Translations under genes and position numbers: made by a program
Notes under the pieces: model-generated
Seen by the model: only the letters and a program-made list of their open reading frames with translations
Database searches by the model: none
Told to the model about the DNA's origin: nothing
NCBI GenBank assembly: GCA_015143295.1
Contig: CM026554.1
Span: 32,005,531-32,069,530, forward strand
Direction: 5' to 3'
Length of the DNA stretch: 64,000 bases
Origin: Tetracentron sinense
Lineage: Eukaryota; Streptophyta; Magnoliopsida; Trochodendrales; Trochodendraceae
Shown: in pieces, positions 56,994-60,514 of the stretch
Position numbering within the stretch: the first letter of the stretch is position 1
Layout of the letters: every line of letters starts with the position of its first letter

Positions 56994-58848
56994 TATTATC
57001 CAAAGATAATGTTTATTTTGTCTTTATGATTGGTGGTATAACACTAAATCATTTCAATGTTAGTCTTCTCTAATTTTCTTATGTGTGTGCGTGCATGGTG
57101 CTTATCCAATGATAATGATTATTTTAGCTTTAATACATGTAAATGCAACAAAGCAATTGATCTTTGGTGCATTTAAACTGTATTTACTGATGAATTTTAA
57201 TACATATCAAGTGAAAAGCCAAAACAAATCATTTTTTACCTTAAAACATCATGTTAAGGCCCTAATAAATTCCATGTGAAACATTTAAGGCCAATCTATA
57301 GATTGGCCACAGCTTCTTAAGTATCAAAAATAAATTTTTCTATTTTTTAAACTAATCAATATAAAATTTTATTTTAACATTATTTGCATACAAAATAATA
57401 AGGGTCGGGAGACAGTCTAAAGTTGAAAAAGTAGGAGAGTCGAGTTATAAGAGACCCACATTAACTCTCATGCCCAGGCGAATTGCGATATTTACCTCCT
57501 GGGTAGATATTCCAATTTCCATCAAATGCAGAAAATGACCTCATTTTAATTCCCATGTAAACTGGAATTCTTGGGAAACGGAGGCATATTCGCCGGGGGG
57601 GTTGAGAGAGACGGGCATATTTGTCTTTATTTTATCGGGAGGAACTGGGGGCCTCCAAACACTGGAATTGGATTCCTATGATCCAGATGGACTCTTAGTT
57701 AAATTTAGAGATTTTGATACCAAGTTAGAGATATAACTGGAAACCCTTTTTTTAGGGTACTTCGGTAATTTTCCTTGATAATAAGCCTGCCAGACAGGTC
57801 AGAATTTGTTTTGGGGGGGGGGGGAATATTTCTAAAATAAGATCAATTTCGAAATTGCCATAAAGAGAGACTGGCTAACTGAAACAGATAGACCAACAGA
57901 GATAGAGGAAATCTAAAACTGCAATTAGTACCAATGAAAAAGCAGTGCAGATATTGCATAAAATATACAAGGGATAGGGCCCACCATTTGGTTGGTCCTA
58001 GCTGGGAGATCTCTGCTAAACATTGACCAGGTTGATGATCTTAACCATACGCTCTTTGACTTTTCTTTAAAGGTACCCCTACATTCTTTAATTATAGATA
58101 AGAATGCAATAGATTTGATGGTTAGAAACACCCTTTCTCATTTAAATGCTTGGCCCGCAAGATTTCCTAGGTAGGACCGGTCAAATGACGGATAACCTAC
58201 CTTCATGTGTACTGCTGTTCACTGTTACATAGTAGTCACAATTTACCAGATATGAGCTTACACTTCCTCAAGAATAGAACCCTTACAGTGCTAGACTGGA
58301 ATTGGTGGCCACTATGGGAGCCAACATTATCATGAGAGATGATGTATGAGAAAGAGGGTCCAGTAGATGAAGACGCGCCAGGAACTGGGGGTTGAAGTGC
58401 TGCTGCAGATGCTGGTGGATTTGACTTTATGACCTGCATTTGAGCCAGCCCACCATTAAAATTAGATTGAGAGGTCAAGATAAAACAATGCCCCATAGAA
58501 CATAAACACAAAGGAAACCTGGCCATTGACAGGTATAGATGAAGACTGCTGAGTGATTTCAGGAGCGGTGCTAGCCTTGGGGAGCACACTATAAGAAAAT
58601 GAAGATGTTGGGATGACATAGCCTGGTGCAGTAACATATTTTGCTTGAACAGATTCTTGCATTGTATCACTTGCGGTATCACTTGAACTCTTAGAAATTG
58701 GTAGCCCCACTACTGGAGCTGGATGAGCAGCATTTGGAGTTGGAGGAGCCGTAGCTGGTCCTGCAATAGGTGGTCCTAAAGGGGCTTGAGAGGTTACCCC
58801 AGAAGCTGAAGACTGCACCTCTTGTGGTAACCAAGCTGGCGACGACAT
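2697..58848 (-). CDS. PRP40C: PRP40C / TCERG1-like pre-mRNA-processing protein, whole gene (16 coding exons)
   Basis: Joined exons (each listed separately) give 3315 nt, about 1104 residues plus TAG. Seen: a Pro/Ser/Thr-rich N-terminus (1-461), WW1 (about 484-513), WW2 (about 536-563), an acidic Ser-rich linker (about 564-705), five FF-type domains (about 706-760, 773-831, 838-896, 944-1001, 1005-1070) and a basic RS-like C-tail. Known of the family: PRP40/TCERG1 proteins use WW domains to bind proline-rich ligands such as SF1/BBP and the RNA polymerase II CTD, and FF domains to bind phosphorylated CTD and splicing factors. They act in the nucleus, linking transcription to early spliceosome assembly. 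The WW-WW-five FF order and the RS-like tail point to PRP40C rather than PRP40A/B. Arabidopsis PRP40C is about 835 residues from memory, so this N-terminus looks long. All 15 introns are GT-AG and phases match throughout. Orthology is inferred from domains, not from a search. Confidence 0.93.
4401..4610. repeat. Two-copy tandem duplication, 105 bp
   Basis: Copies 4401-4505 and 4506-4610 both start ttcattccaagggacgttcc (second with gat for gac) and share gagggagactatgacggata. A few substitutions only, so the duplication is fairly recent. Confidence 0.9.
5224..6793. mobile_element. hAT-like non-autonomous element with perfect 8-bp TSD
   Basis: Termini CAAGGTT ... AACCTTG, flanked on both sides by CTTGATTG (5216-5223 and 6794-6801). 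Subterminal regions are full of short ATATCG/CGATAT motifs at both ends. The interior is AT-rich with no transposase. The 8-bp duplication and short TIR fit the hAT superfamily (inference). Confidence 0.88.
8038..8330. mobile_element. MITE with long inverted repeats, inserted in the viral RT
   Basis: Ends form an imperfect inverted repeat of about 75 bp (left ggcctcagattctctctggc; right is the near-complement ending gccagagacaatccgaggcc), with gcaaccacaaaa.aggggac inside each arm. Flanks accaaaatg and accaaatga suggest a degraded target duplication of about 9 bp. Long TIRs fit a Mutator-like MITE. Confidence 0.8.
10831..11003 (+). mobile_element. tRNA-derived SINE, plus-strand copy
   Basis: Box A-like ggtagatcagttgattcagg near 10839, box B-like tctcaagttcaacccctcc about 40 bp on, 3' part ggttgggacaccctccgtta, then about 14 A. 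Same family as the SINE at 48382-48573. No clear target duplication. Confidence 0.7.
11020..11031 (+). promoter_or_regulatory. TATA-like box, probable pararetroviral promoter
   Basis: ctataaataagg followed by a T/C-rich leader, lying between the RNase H region and the primer-binding-like site, as expected in the viral intergenic region. Function not demonstrated. Confidence 0.4.
11165..11845. repeat. Patchwork of short direct repeats
   Basis: aagcctcccagaggcataa at 11165-11183 and 11233-11251; an exact 28-bp block (ttcatcatttgaacccaag core) at 11208-11235 and 11591-11618; taaggtgactattaaaa at about 11195 and 11829. The order looks like template switching or filler-DNA repair. Confidence 0.75.
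11959..11973 (+). promoter_or_regulatory. tRNA-Met primer-binding-like site
   Basis: tgatatcagagccag matches TGGTATCAGAGC (complement of the initiator tRNA-Met 3' end) at 11 of 12 positions. In Caulimoviridae this site marks genome position 1. An ATG follows at about 12014 in a frame soon stopped. Confidence 0.55.
13248..13370 (-). CDS. PRP40C: PRP40C exon 15: end of FF4 (residues 963-1003)
   Basis: Acceptor gtgtgtttag|GCATCTTGG, donor CATGAG|gtaatt; 123 nt. [20 protein letters not shown] then [22 protein letters not shown]4 is divergent: D-P-Q-K-R replaces the D-P-R-F/Y seen in its other FF domains. Confidence 0.91.
13371..15633 (-). other. PRP40C intron 14 (2.3 kb)
   Basis: Contains an (AT)n run (about 13630-13658) and the 13700-14425 minisatellite. 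14440-15633 has no coding sequence; a TATA-like cactataaag at about 14849 followed by an R/U5-like stretch may be retroelement debris. Confidence 0.6.
13700..14425. repeat. Degenerate minisatellite, about 60-bp units
   Basis: About 10-12 diverged units of the pattern atcatgaggggtatttttgg + tatcaaaatcttgttagg + gacgtgttgggaataaaa. A higher-order duplication is visible: the end of the array (about 14310-14410) repeats 14130-14215, including gggcatccaac and ttggttgaa. Short reading frames here are by-products of the repeat. Confidence 0.9.
15634..15780 (-). CDS. PRP40C: PRP40C exon 14: charged helix and start of FF4 (residues 914-962)
   Basis: Acceptor tattatcag|GACAAATTG, donor CCTCAG|gtagtt; 147 nt. 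[20 protein letters not shown] is a probable single alpha-helix or coiled coil between FF3 and FF4, typical of TCERG1-type proteins. [18 protein letters not shown] opens FF4. Confidence 0.92.
16504..16868. mobile_element. Small hAT-like element with perfect 8-bp TSD
   Basis: Flanked by ATTCCAAA at 16496-16503 and 16869-16876. TIRs CCATGTTACAAATCTC and, at the far end, GAGATTTGTAACACTG (14 of 16 complementary). Subterminal motif is TCTCCCGAGA. 365 bp, non-coding. Confidence 0.88.
17694..18067. mobile_element. Possible MITE (TTTGGTAA ends)
   Basis: Left gatggttggtaac and right tttttaccaaacaaa are roughly complementary; the interior repeats aataag/cttatt motifs. A similar element is at 37577-37740. 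Boundaries and TSD unclear. Confidence 0.35.
19174..19317 (-). CDS. PRP40C: PRP40C exon 13: end of FF3 and Glu/Lys helix (residues 866-913)
   Basis: Acceptor ttgctgtag|GTGAAGG, donor GAGCAG|gtatgc; 144 nt. [20 protein letters not shown] then [10 protein letters not shown] completes FF3; [18 protein letters not shown] starts a charged helix. It is 8.6 kb from exon 12, the second-longest intron. Confidence 0.93.
19909..20079. mobile_element. Hairpin MITE, 171 bp
   Basis: Arms gagcaatgctaggtccactt and, at the far end, the complement agtggacctagcattgctc; the inverted repeat extends about 38 bp (ccggtcatccactctcc / ggagagtggacggccgg). A/T-rich centre, no coding. No clear TSD. Confidence 0.85.
20553..20592. 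repeat. Compound microsatellite C(15)-(CA)n-(TA)n
   Basis: A poly-C run followed by CA and TA dinucleotide repeats within intron 12. Confidence 0.95.
20943..21425. repeat. Degenerate repeat with GGGGCAACTGCCCC motifs, possible hAT relic
   Basis: Starts aagggcggagttagg and ends ccatagctatacccctatt, roughly complementary ends. Between them, ggggcaactg / gccccatggctatgcc motifs recur at about 90-100 bp spacing (about 21155, 21240, 21310, 21390). Confidence 0.4.
21437..21674 (-). mobile_element. 3' LTR portion of a Ty1/copia element
   Basis: Minus strand: polypurine tract TTGAGGGGGAG precedes the LTR start TGTTGAATAAGGC at 21674, the classic copia junction. The LTR sequence runs down with tatata boxes and a T/C-rich stretch. 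Its low-coordinate end is uncertain. Confidence 0.65.
21680..22440 (-). pseudogene. Ty1/copia polyprotein C-terminal fragment (RT end and RNase H)
   Basis: Reading frames 22473-22048 and 21993-21682 (frame change between) encode [52 protein letters not shown], then [23 protein letters not shown] and [10 protein letters not shown], all copia RNase H landmarks. 5' truncated; no integrase or gag seen. Confidence 0.9.
22818..24703. mobile_element. hAT-like element with perfect 8-bp TSD
   Basis: Termini CATGGTT ... AACCATG flanked by CTTGCAAA at 22810-22817 and 24704-24711. Subterminal motif is TATCGG/GATACG. The interior contains about four 140-bp-spaced copies of a gttagtgaatcttaaccac unit (23467, 23606, 23754, 23891) and gaggctagcattcctcc repeats (24000-24200). 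1886 bp, no transposase. Confidence 0.88.
24979..25964. mobile_element. hAT-like element, same terminal type
   Basis: Begins CATGGTTCAAAAT and ends ATATTTTGAACCATG; subterminal gtatcagtag / ttaccgatattcatacc motifs. Flanks AAATACCC and AATCCATG do not match, so the insertion is older or the ends are slightly misplaced. Confidence 0.65.
27928..28051 (-). CDS. PRP40C: PRP40C exon 12: linker and start of FF3 (residues 824-865)
   Basis: Acceptor acatgcag|GGTCCTTCC completes an Arg codon; donor TACAGG|gtaggt; 124 nt. [13 protein letters not shown] then [20 protein letters not shown] and RWYR, the first half of FF3. Confidence 0.92.
28052..29617 (-). other. PRP40C intron 11 (1.6 kb)
   Basis: Contains a short hAT-like copy (28560-28904) and a (GA)n microsatellite (29121-29142). 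The rest is AT-rich with no coding signal. Confidence 0.7.
28560..28904. mobile_element. Short hAT-like copy related to 34952-36289 (inverted)
   Basis: Right end AATTTTAAACCATG with gtatcggg / gatacatac subterminal motifs and the same ggatccta...atgtaaataag interior as the 34952 element, reversed. Flanks AAACAGAC and TTTCAGAC match at 5 of 8. Confidence 0.6.
29618..29724 (-). CDS. PRP40C: PRP40C exon 11: FF domain 2 (residues 789-824)
   Basis: Acceptor ttatcag|GAGATTGATC, donor GAAAG|gtatca (phase 2); 107 nt. Encodes [20 protein letters not shown] then [16 protein letters not shown], with W, DPRF and the charged D-R-K-E-R helix of an FF domain. Preceded by a 108-bp intron. Confidence 0.93.
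29833..29973 (-). CDS. PRP40C: PRP40C exon 10: end of FF1, start of FF2 (residues 742-788)
   Basis: Acceptor ctattccag|GCTATTCCAG, donor TCAGAG|gttata; 141 nt. [20 protein letters not shown] completes FF1; [15 protein letters not shown] starts FF2. A second potential acceptor lies 10 nt inside the exon and would shift the frame. Confidence 0.92.
29974..32215 (-). other. PRP40C intron 9 (2.2 kb)
   Basis: AT-rich. An unpaired element end (ttagAACCTTG) lies at about 31490, with aaatttc motifs before it, but I found no partner end or TSD. A T-run near 31275. No coding sequence recognised. Confidence 0.6.
32216..32299 (-). CDS. PRP40C: PRP40C exon 9: FF domain 1 (residues 714-741)
   Basis: Acceptor aatttcaag|GAGATGC, donor TTTAAG|gtttgt; 84 nt, phase 0-0. 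Encodes [20 protein letters not shown] then IVFDPRFK, with the Trp and the D-P-R-F typical of FF domains. Reads straight on from exon 8. Confidence 0.92.
33233..34134. mobile_element. hAT-like element with perfect 8-bp TSD and GCCTAGGCGG motifs
   Basis: Termini CATAGTT ... AACTATG flanked by GTAAGTAT at 33225-33232 and 34135-34142. Both ends carry gcctcaggcg / gcctaggcgg repeats. The interior has a (CTC)n(CT)n microsatellite (about 33750-33787). 902 bp, no coding. Confidence 0.88.
34952..36289. mobile_element. hAT-like element nested in 34241-36525
   Basis: Termini CATGGTT ... GAACCATG flanked by GGCAAAAG (34944-34951) and AGCAAAAG (36290-36297), 7 of 8 matching. Subterminal cgatacgagccgatg motifs. 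Contains two tandem 103-bp units. 1338 bp, no transposase. Confidence 0.85.
35561..35766. repeat. Two tandem 103-bp units inside the nested hAT-like element
   Basis: Copies 35561-35663 and 35664-35766 both contain aacacgtgtcccttttaact, attaattgtggttaactcc and ctctcacgtgcatcg. The core is the reverse complement of the unit repeated in 22818-24703. Confidence 0.92.
37577..37740. mobile_element. Possible MITE with GTTTGG / CCAAAC ends
   Basis: gcgtttggcaacac on the left, tttttaccaaacaaac on the right, with aataagtac / gtacttatt inverted motifs inside. Boundaries uncertain. Confidence 0.35.
38585..39055 (-). CDS. PRP40C: PRP40C exon 8: end of WW2, acidic linker, start of FF1 (residues 557-713)
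   Basis: Acceptor ctcattcag|GTTAGTAGC, donor TTCAAG|gtatct; 471 nt, phase 0-0. Starts VSSWQVP (Trp560 and Pro563 close WW2), then a charged Lys/Glu stretch, [16 protein letters not shown], and an acidic Ser/Asp block ([15 protein letters not shown]). Ends KEECIIQFK, the first helix of FF1. The acidic Ser-rich block has plausible CK2-type sites (inference). Confidence 0.94.
39418..39473 (-). mobile_element. 3' tail of a minus-strand L1 LINE
   Basis: Minus strand ...gcgttactgataaaaaaa, the same GATAAAAAA ending as the L1 copies at 42379 and 52444. The tail is cut off by the solo LTR at 39474; the rest of its 3' region resumes at 43531. Confidence 0.55.
40207..40232. repeat. (GT)n microsatellite
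   Basis: A gt dinucleotide run within the solo LTR, followed by a gagtgggtgtgtg tract. Confidence 0.95.
40741..42379 (+). pseudogene. 5'-truncated L1 LINE (RT tail and zinc-binding domain)
   Basis: Encodes fragments [81 protein letters not shown] and the zf-RVT module [20 protein letters not shown], then [15 protein letters not shown]. Stops interrupt it. Ends GATAAAAAAAAA. Flanks actgtagtttttga (40727-40740) and actgtggtttaaga (42380-42393) look like a target duplication (11 of 14). Same family as 52444-53930. Confidence 0.9.
42134..42305 (+). repeat. 87-bp tandem duplication in the L1 3' UTR
   Basis: Copies 42134-42220 and 42221-42305 both read ctcgggcgaagtttttacgt ... attgtcttgtaaactcttgtt, essentially identical over about 80 bp. 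Confidence 0.93.
43531..43990 (-). pseudogene. Minus-strand L1 LINE fragment: zinc-binding C-terminus
   Basis: Minus-strand frames around 43976-43737 begin MANRC and, with a frameshift, read a decayed version of the RCFLC...VDHLLLHC module seen at 41760. It continues to a 3' UTR that stops at the solo LTR. Confidence 0.7.
44008..44720. repeat. AT-rich repeat with palindromes; hAT-like left end
   Basis: Begins TAGGGCTTTCAATGGGCCGG with further gggtcgggc motifs, a common plant hAT-type end. Inside, a unit containing a palindromic cactgttatgcataacagtg recurs about every 110-120 bp (44298, 44415, 44555, 44630), each with an AT-rich ataataatagaataaa spacer. The right end was not found. Confidence 0.55.
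44920..45330 (-). pseudogene. L1 LINE reverse transcriptase fragment (N-terminal part)
   Basis: Minus frame 45330-45076 contains [20 protein letters not shown] and [20 protein letters not shown], the start of L1 RT. Just below, a shifted frame reads [20 protein letters not shown]. It ends in unrelated sequence on both sides. Confidence 0.85.
45331..45780. repeat. AT-rich insertion between LINE fragments
   Basis: Left part gcaggggcagagcccaa and right part ttttagggagggccctt are roughly complementary, so this may be a degraded hAT-type insert. No coding. Confidence 0.3.
45781..46480 (-). pseudogene. L1 LINE reverse transcriptase fragment (catalytic part)
   Basis: Minus strand reads DLRQGDPLS, then [15 protein letters not shown] (the catalytic DD motif still present), then [20 protein letters not shown] at 46246-46046, with stops between. 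It lies upstream, in minus-strand order, of an N-terminal RT part (45330-44920), so at least two copies or a rearrangement are involved. Confidence 0.85.
47384..47462 (-). CDS. PRP40C: PRP40C exon 7: core of WW domain 2 (residues 530-556)
   Basis: Acceptor tgtgttcag|GGAGAAG, donor ACTAAG|gtattt; 79 nt. Encodes [20 protein letters not shown] followed by YNTKTK: first WW tryptophan at about 538 and aromatic block at 549-551. The domain is closed by exon 8 (VSSWQVP). Confidence 0.93.
47860..48310 (-). mobile_element. RTE-like LINE 3' fragment with 185-bp tandem duplication
   Basis: Copies start at 47941 and 48126 (atatctacagttc.agcatg ... caggttttggcccaggag), about 90% alike. On the minus strand a short [14 protein letters not shown] reading and a terminal gccaaccccaaatagtt resemble plant RTE LINE / Au-SINE 3' ends. 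The duplication is certain; family assignment is tentative. Confidence 0.55.
48382..48573 (-). mobile_element. tRNA-derived SINE with 10-bp TSD
   Basis: TAAGCCATTG flanks it at 48372-48381 and 48574-48583. Minus strand: box A-like ggttggtgcagttggctagc, box B-like ttgtgagttcaactcccac, then gctttgggacaccctctgtt and a (TAAA)-type tail. Shares its 3' part with the SINE at 10831-11003. Confidence 0.9.
49007..49044 (-). CDS. PRP40C: PRP40C exon 6: 38-nt microexon (residues 518-529)
   Basis: Acceptor ctccttttgcag|CCGGATAAAG, donor TTTCATG|gtgggt. Encodes [12 protein letters not shown] plus two bases of Trp530. It joins exon 5 in phase 0 and completes a Trp codon with exon 7, restoring P-V-S-W-E-K, the usual lead into WW2. 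It is isolated between introns of 5.4 and 1.5 kb and is too short for ORF-based detection. Confidence 0.85.
50017..50465. mobile_element. Small hAT-like element with 8-bp TSD and CGAGTCGAGT motifs
   Basis: Termini CATAGTTCGAAAAC ... GGGTTTTTGAACCATG; flanks ATCTATAC (50009-50016) and GTCTATAC (50466-50473), 7 of 8. Both ends carry ctcgactcaactcgac / gagtcgagtag repeats. 449 bp. Confidence 0.85.
52037..52440. repeat. GCCTC-rich repeat, family also at 59025-60139
   Basis: Begins gttttaaaaggcgtgagagg, with gcctcgaggtgaagctcaag, and aattaaggcatgtgcctcat followed by atattaat and a tagttctagccaca block that recurs upstream of exon 1. Abuts the L1 tail. Confidence 0.5.
52444..53930 (-). pseudogene. 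5'-truncated L1 LINE (RT tail and zinc-binding domain)
   Basis: Minus-strand fragments: [102 protein letters not shown], a zf-RVT region (about 52880-52970) and [13 protein letters not shown]. Ends ttatcGATAAAAAAAA at 52444. Interrupted by stops; clear relative of the plus-strand L1 at 40741. Confidence 0.9.
54454..54620 (-). CDS. PRP40C: PRP40C exon 5: WW domain 1 (residues 462-517)
   Basis: Acceptor cctgcag|ATAACAATAC, donor GGGGAG|gtaatt; 167 nt. Contains [17 protein letters not shown] then [12 protein letters not shown]. First signature Trp at about 486, aromatic block YYY at about 497-499, final Pro at 511. The second signature position is Tyr (about 508), as in the STYEKP form common in PRP40-type WW domains. 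Confidence 0.93.
54703..55357 (-). CDS. PRP40C: PRP40C exon 4 (residues 244-461), proline-rich
   Basis: Largest exon, 655 nt. Acceptor aattgcag|GATACAT, donor GGAATCG|gtttgt (phase 1). Begins [20 protein letters not shown], then a Ser/Thr-rich block, a Gly-Pro stretch ([12 protein letters not shown]), and Met/Pro/Leu-rich sequence up to LPPPGI. It probably forms a disordered proline-rich platform, as in other PRP40-type proteins. The split codon joins exon 5 as GAT (Asp). Intron 4 that follows is only 82 bp. Confidence 0.9.
55358..56154 (-). other. PRP40C intron 3 (0.8 kb)
   Basis: No mobile element or coding sequence recognised. Part of it reads as an open frame joined to exon 4 (up to 55534), but that sequence is unlike the protein and an acceptor cuts it at 55358. 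Confidence 0.6.
56155..56406 (-). CDS. PRP40C: PRP40C exon 3 (residues 160-243)
   Basis: Acceptor ttacag|GTTATTGG, donor CTGAACTCT|gtatgt; 252 nt, phase 0-0. Proline-rich, with [10 protein letters not shown], a Met-Pro-Pro-Pro run and NASFSFNGV. The flanking in-frame translation is AT-rich and hydrophobic, which marks the exon edges. Flanked by a 1.9-kb intron 2 and a 0.8-kb intron 3. Confidence 0.88.
56407..58286 (-). other. PRP40C intron 2 (1.9 kb)
   Basis: AT-rich with an (AT)n(GA)n microsatellite (56958-56993) and short poly-G runs at 57594 and 57814. No element boundaries found. Confidence 0.6.
56958..56993. repeat. (TA)n(GA)n microsatellite
   Basis: A tatata run directly followed by gagaga repeats. 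Confidence 0.95.
58287..58433 (-). CDS. PRP40C: PRP40C exon 2 (residues 111-159)
   Basis: Acceptor ...aaatgcag|GTCATAAAG, donor AGCACT|gtaagg; 147 nt, phase 0-0. Encodes VIKSNPP...AALQPPVPG...PSFSYIIS. It closely resembles exon 3 in its first residues, in the QPPVPG motif and in a following S-F-S-[YF] motif. Because the exon is 0-0, skipping it would keep the frame. Confidence 0.82.
58519..58848 (-). CDS. PRP40C: PRP40C exon 1 (residues 1-110)
   Basis: Begins [14 protein letters not shown] and ends ...PVNGQ before donor CAG|gtttcc; phase 0. Low-complexity Pro/Ala/Ser/Thr. The start is supported by an in-frame TAA two codons upstream (58852-58854). Translation past the donor (VSFVFMF...) is hydrophobic and unlike the rest, which supports splicing here. 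Intron 1 that follows is only 85 bp. Confidence 0.88.
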
Positions 58849-58860
58849 TACTTATCTGCT
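58849..58860 (-). promoter_or_regulatory. 5' UTR fragment with probable splice acceptor just upstream of the ATG
   Basis: Reading the minus strand, tatttttag|CAGATAAGTA precedes the ATG by about 10 nt, with a second AG 3 nt on. The T-rich tract before it suggests a 5' UTR intron ending here. A possible donor is the caaggaag|gtaaat near 59489, but the leader exon and promoter are not proven. Confidence 0.4.
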
Positions 58861-59024
58861 AAAAATACAGTGAATAAGATAATAAGCCAATCTTATACAT
58901 ATTGTGGAATGTGCTGCCTACTTAAATAACAGTTATATGAAGTACAAAAGATATTCTCGAAAACATTCAGATTTTGGAATTGATTAGTACTTACGACAGG
59001 ACGTCCACACGTTCTCCCTCCAAG

Positions 59025-60139
59025 CCAACCTCGGTGTAATAGTGTGTGAAGCTCACATGAGGCGCATACCTCACCCCGTGAGGCTCTCATTACATTTGAG
59101 GCATATGCCTCATATATTAATAAAAAATAGAGTTCTACCCACATACCTAGGACTTAAAATAATATTTTCCCATTTTGTAATTTGTTTAAGGTAACACTTA
59201 ATTTCTTATGATTAACATATTTGAGTTTTCAAAACCTTTTTGAGTCTTTCACAAAAGTATTCCCAAGTAGAAGCTGCAAAGATTTGGTGCCTGGCTACAA
59301 TGTAGTTGCCTAATTGGTAACTTCTTTTTTAACTGTTTGTTTGGAAACCAAAATCCACCACATGATTGATCACTGCACATCTTATATCCTTCAATATATA
59401 TATGAACAAAAAGATAAATATAAATTGCAACTTTGGCTTGCCTCTCTTAAATCATTTTTTTCCTATACTACGGTTGAATAATTTACCTTCCTTGAAATGA
59501 GAAAGAAGACGGTAAACTCCTTGCGGGATAAGGAGAAGTGATTCCATCACAACCCCCAGGATTGCAAACCACCTAGCTACTTCGCCAATCTATCACATGT
59601 TTTAGCACCGAGAAGAGTGTTAGCCACAAAACTAGAAACGGCAGCGATTCCGGCCATTATTCTGATATGGCATGTTTTTAGGCCCACAAAAAAAAAGGAT
59701 GTGCAGGTTCTTCATGTGTGCCATCGCCACCTCACAAAAATAGGCTGATTGGAAATACTAATTTGGGTCGTCCAATCAGACGTCTTTTCGGGCATTGGCT
59801 ACATCACTTGGATCAGCACCCCATGGAAGCCAGGCCTGGTGTTGTGGCCAATGGCCAAAGAGAAGCCTGGTCGGACGGCCTACATTGATCTAATCAACCT
59901 GATTTTTGTGAGGAGGAGTGCATGGGTTATCTCAGACGTTGAATTTTTTCATGGGCCCAAAAACACGTCATTTGTCATCGAAATGTATGACCCATATCCT
60001 CTATCATTTTGTTTGACTTATTTTCGCAATCTTTCTCATTTCCAACTTCTTTTTGGTTCAAAAAATTGAGACAGGGTGAGGCTTAAGCCTCACACATCTG
60101 TAGGTCCTAAAGACGAGCCTCGTTCCTTCGCCTTTTAAA
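59025..60139. repeat. Repeat region with GCCTC-rich ends upstream of exon 1
   Basis: Left part tgaagctcacatgaggcgca ... gaggcatatgcctcatatat matches the 52037 repeat; right end gaggcttaagcctcacac ... cgccttttaaac is complementary to gttttaaaaggcg at 52037. An open frame at 59749-60069 inside it is not recognised. This may be an insertion in a 5' UTR intron or the promoter. Confidence 0.45.
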
Positions 60140-60514
60140 CAAAGGGTCTTGTCACTGCTGAGAAGTCATTGCTTCAGCATATACTTACGAAGAGGGTCAA
60201 TTATCGGCACCTAATCTTTCTATCTCTTCAAGGATAATCAAATGCTCTAAAGATTACCCAAAAATCTACTCAATAAAACTCGGACAAAACACATTGAATT
60301 GTATTGTTATTTTACAAAGTTGAAGGAAATTTTGCAAGCCAATGTCAATTGTCAAATCCTCAAATCAATTGGTCGACATCTTCTTAAAAGGTCGACCAAT
60401 GCTCAACATCACTTACTTCTTGGCAAGCTTTCGTCACTCTCATAAAAAAATCGGCCTACACAAGGTTTTAAGTGTCAATGTAGGGGGGATATATCGCAAC
60501 TTAAAAATGGGGAA

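Noticed and set aside
59749-60069. 106-codon plus-strand frame upstream of exon 1
   Set aside because: Unrecognised, lies within a repeat region, no splice or codon-bias support.
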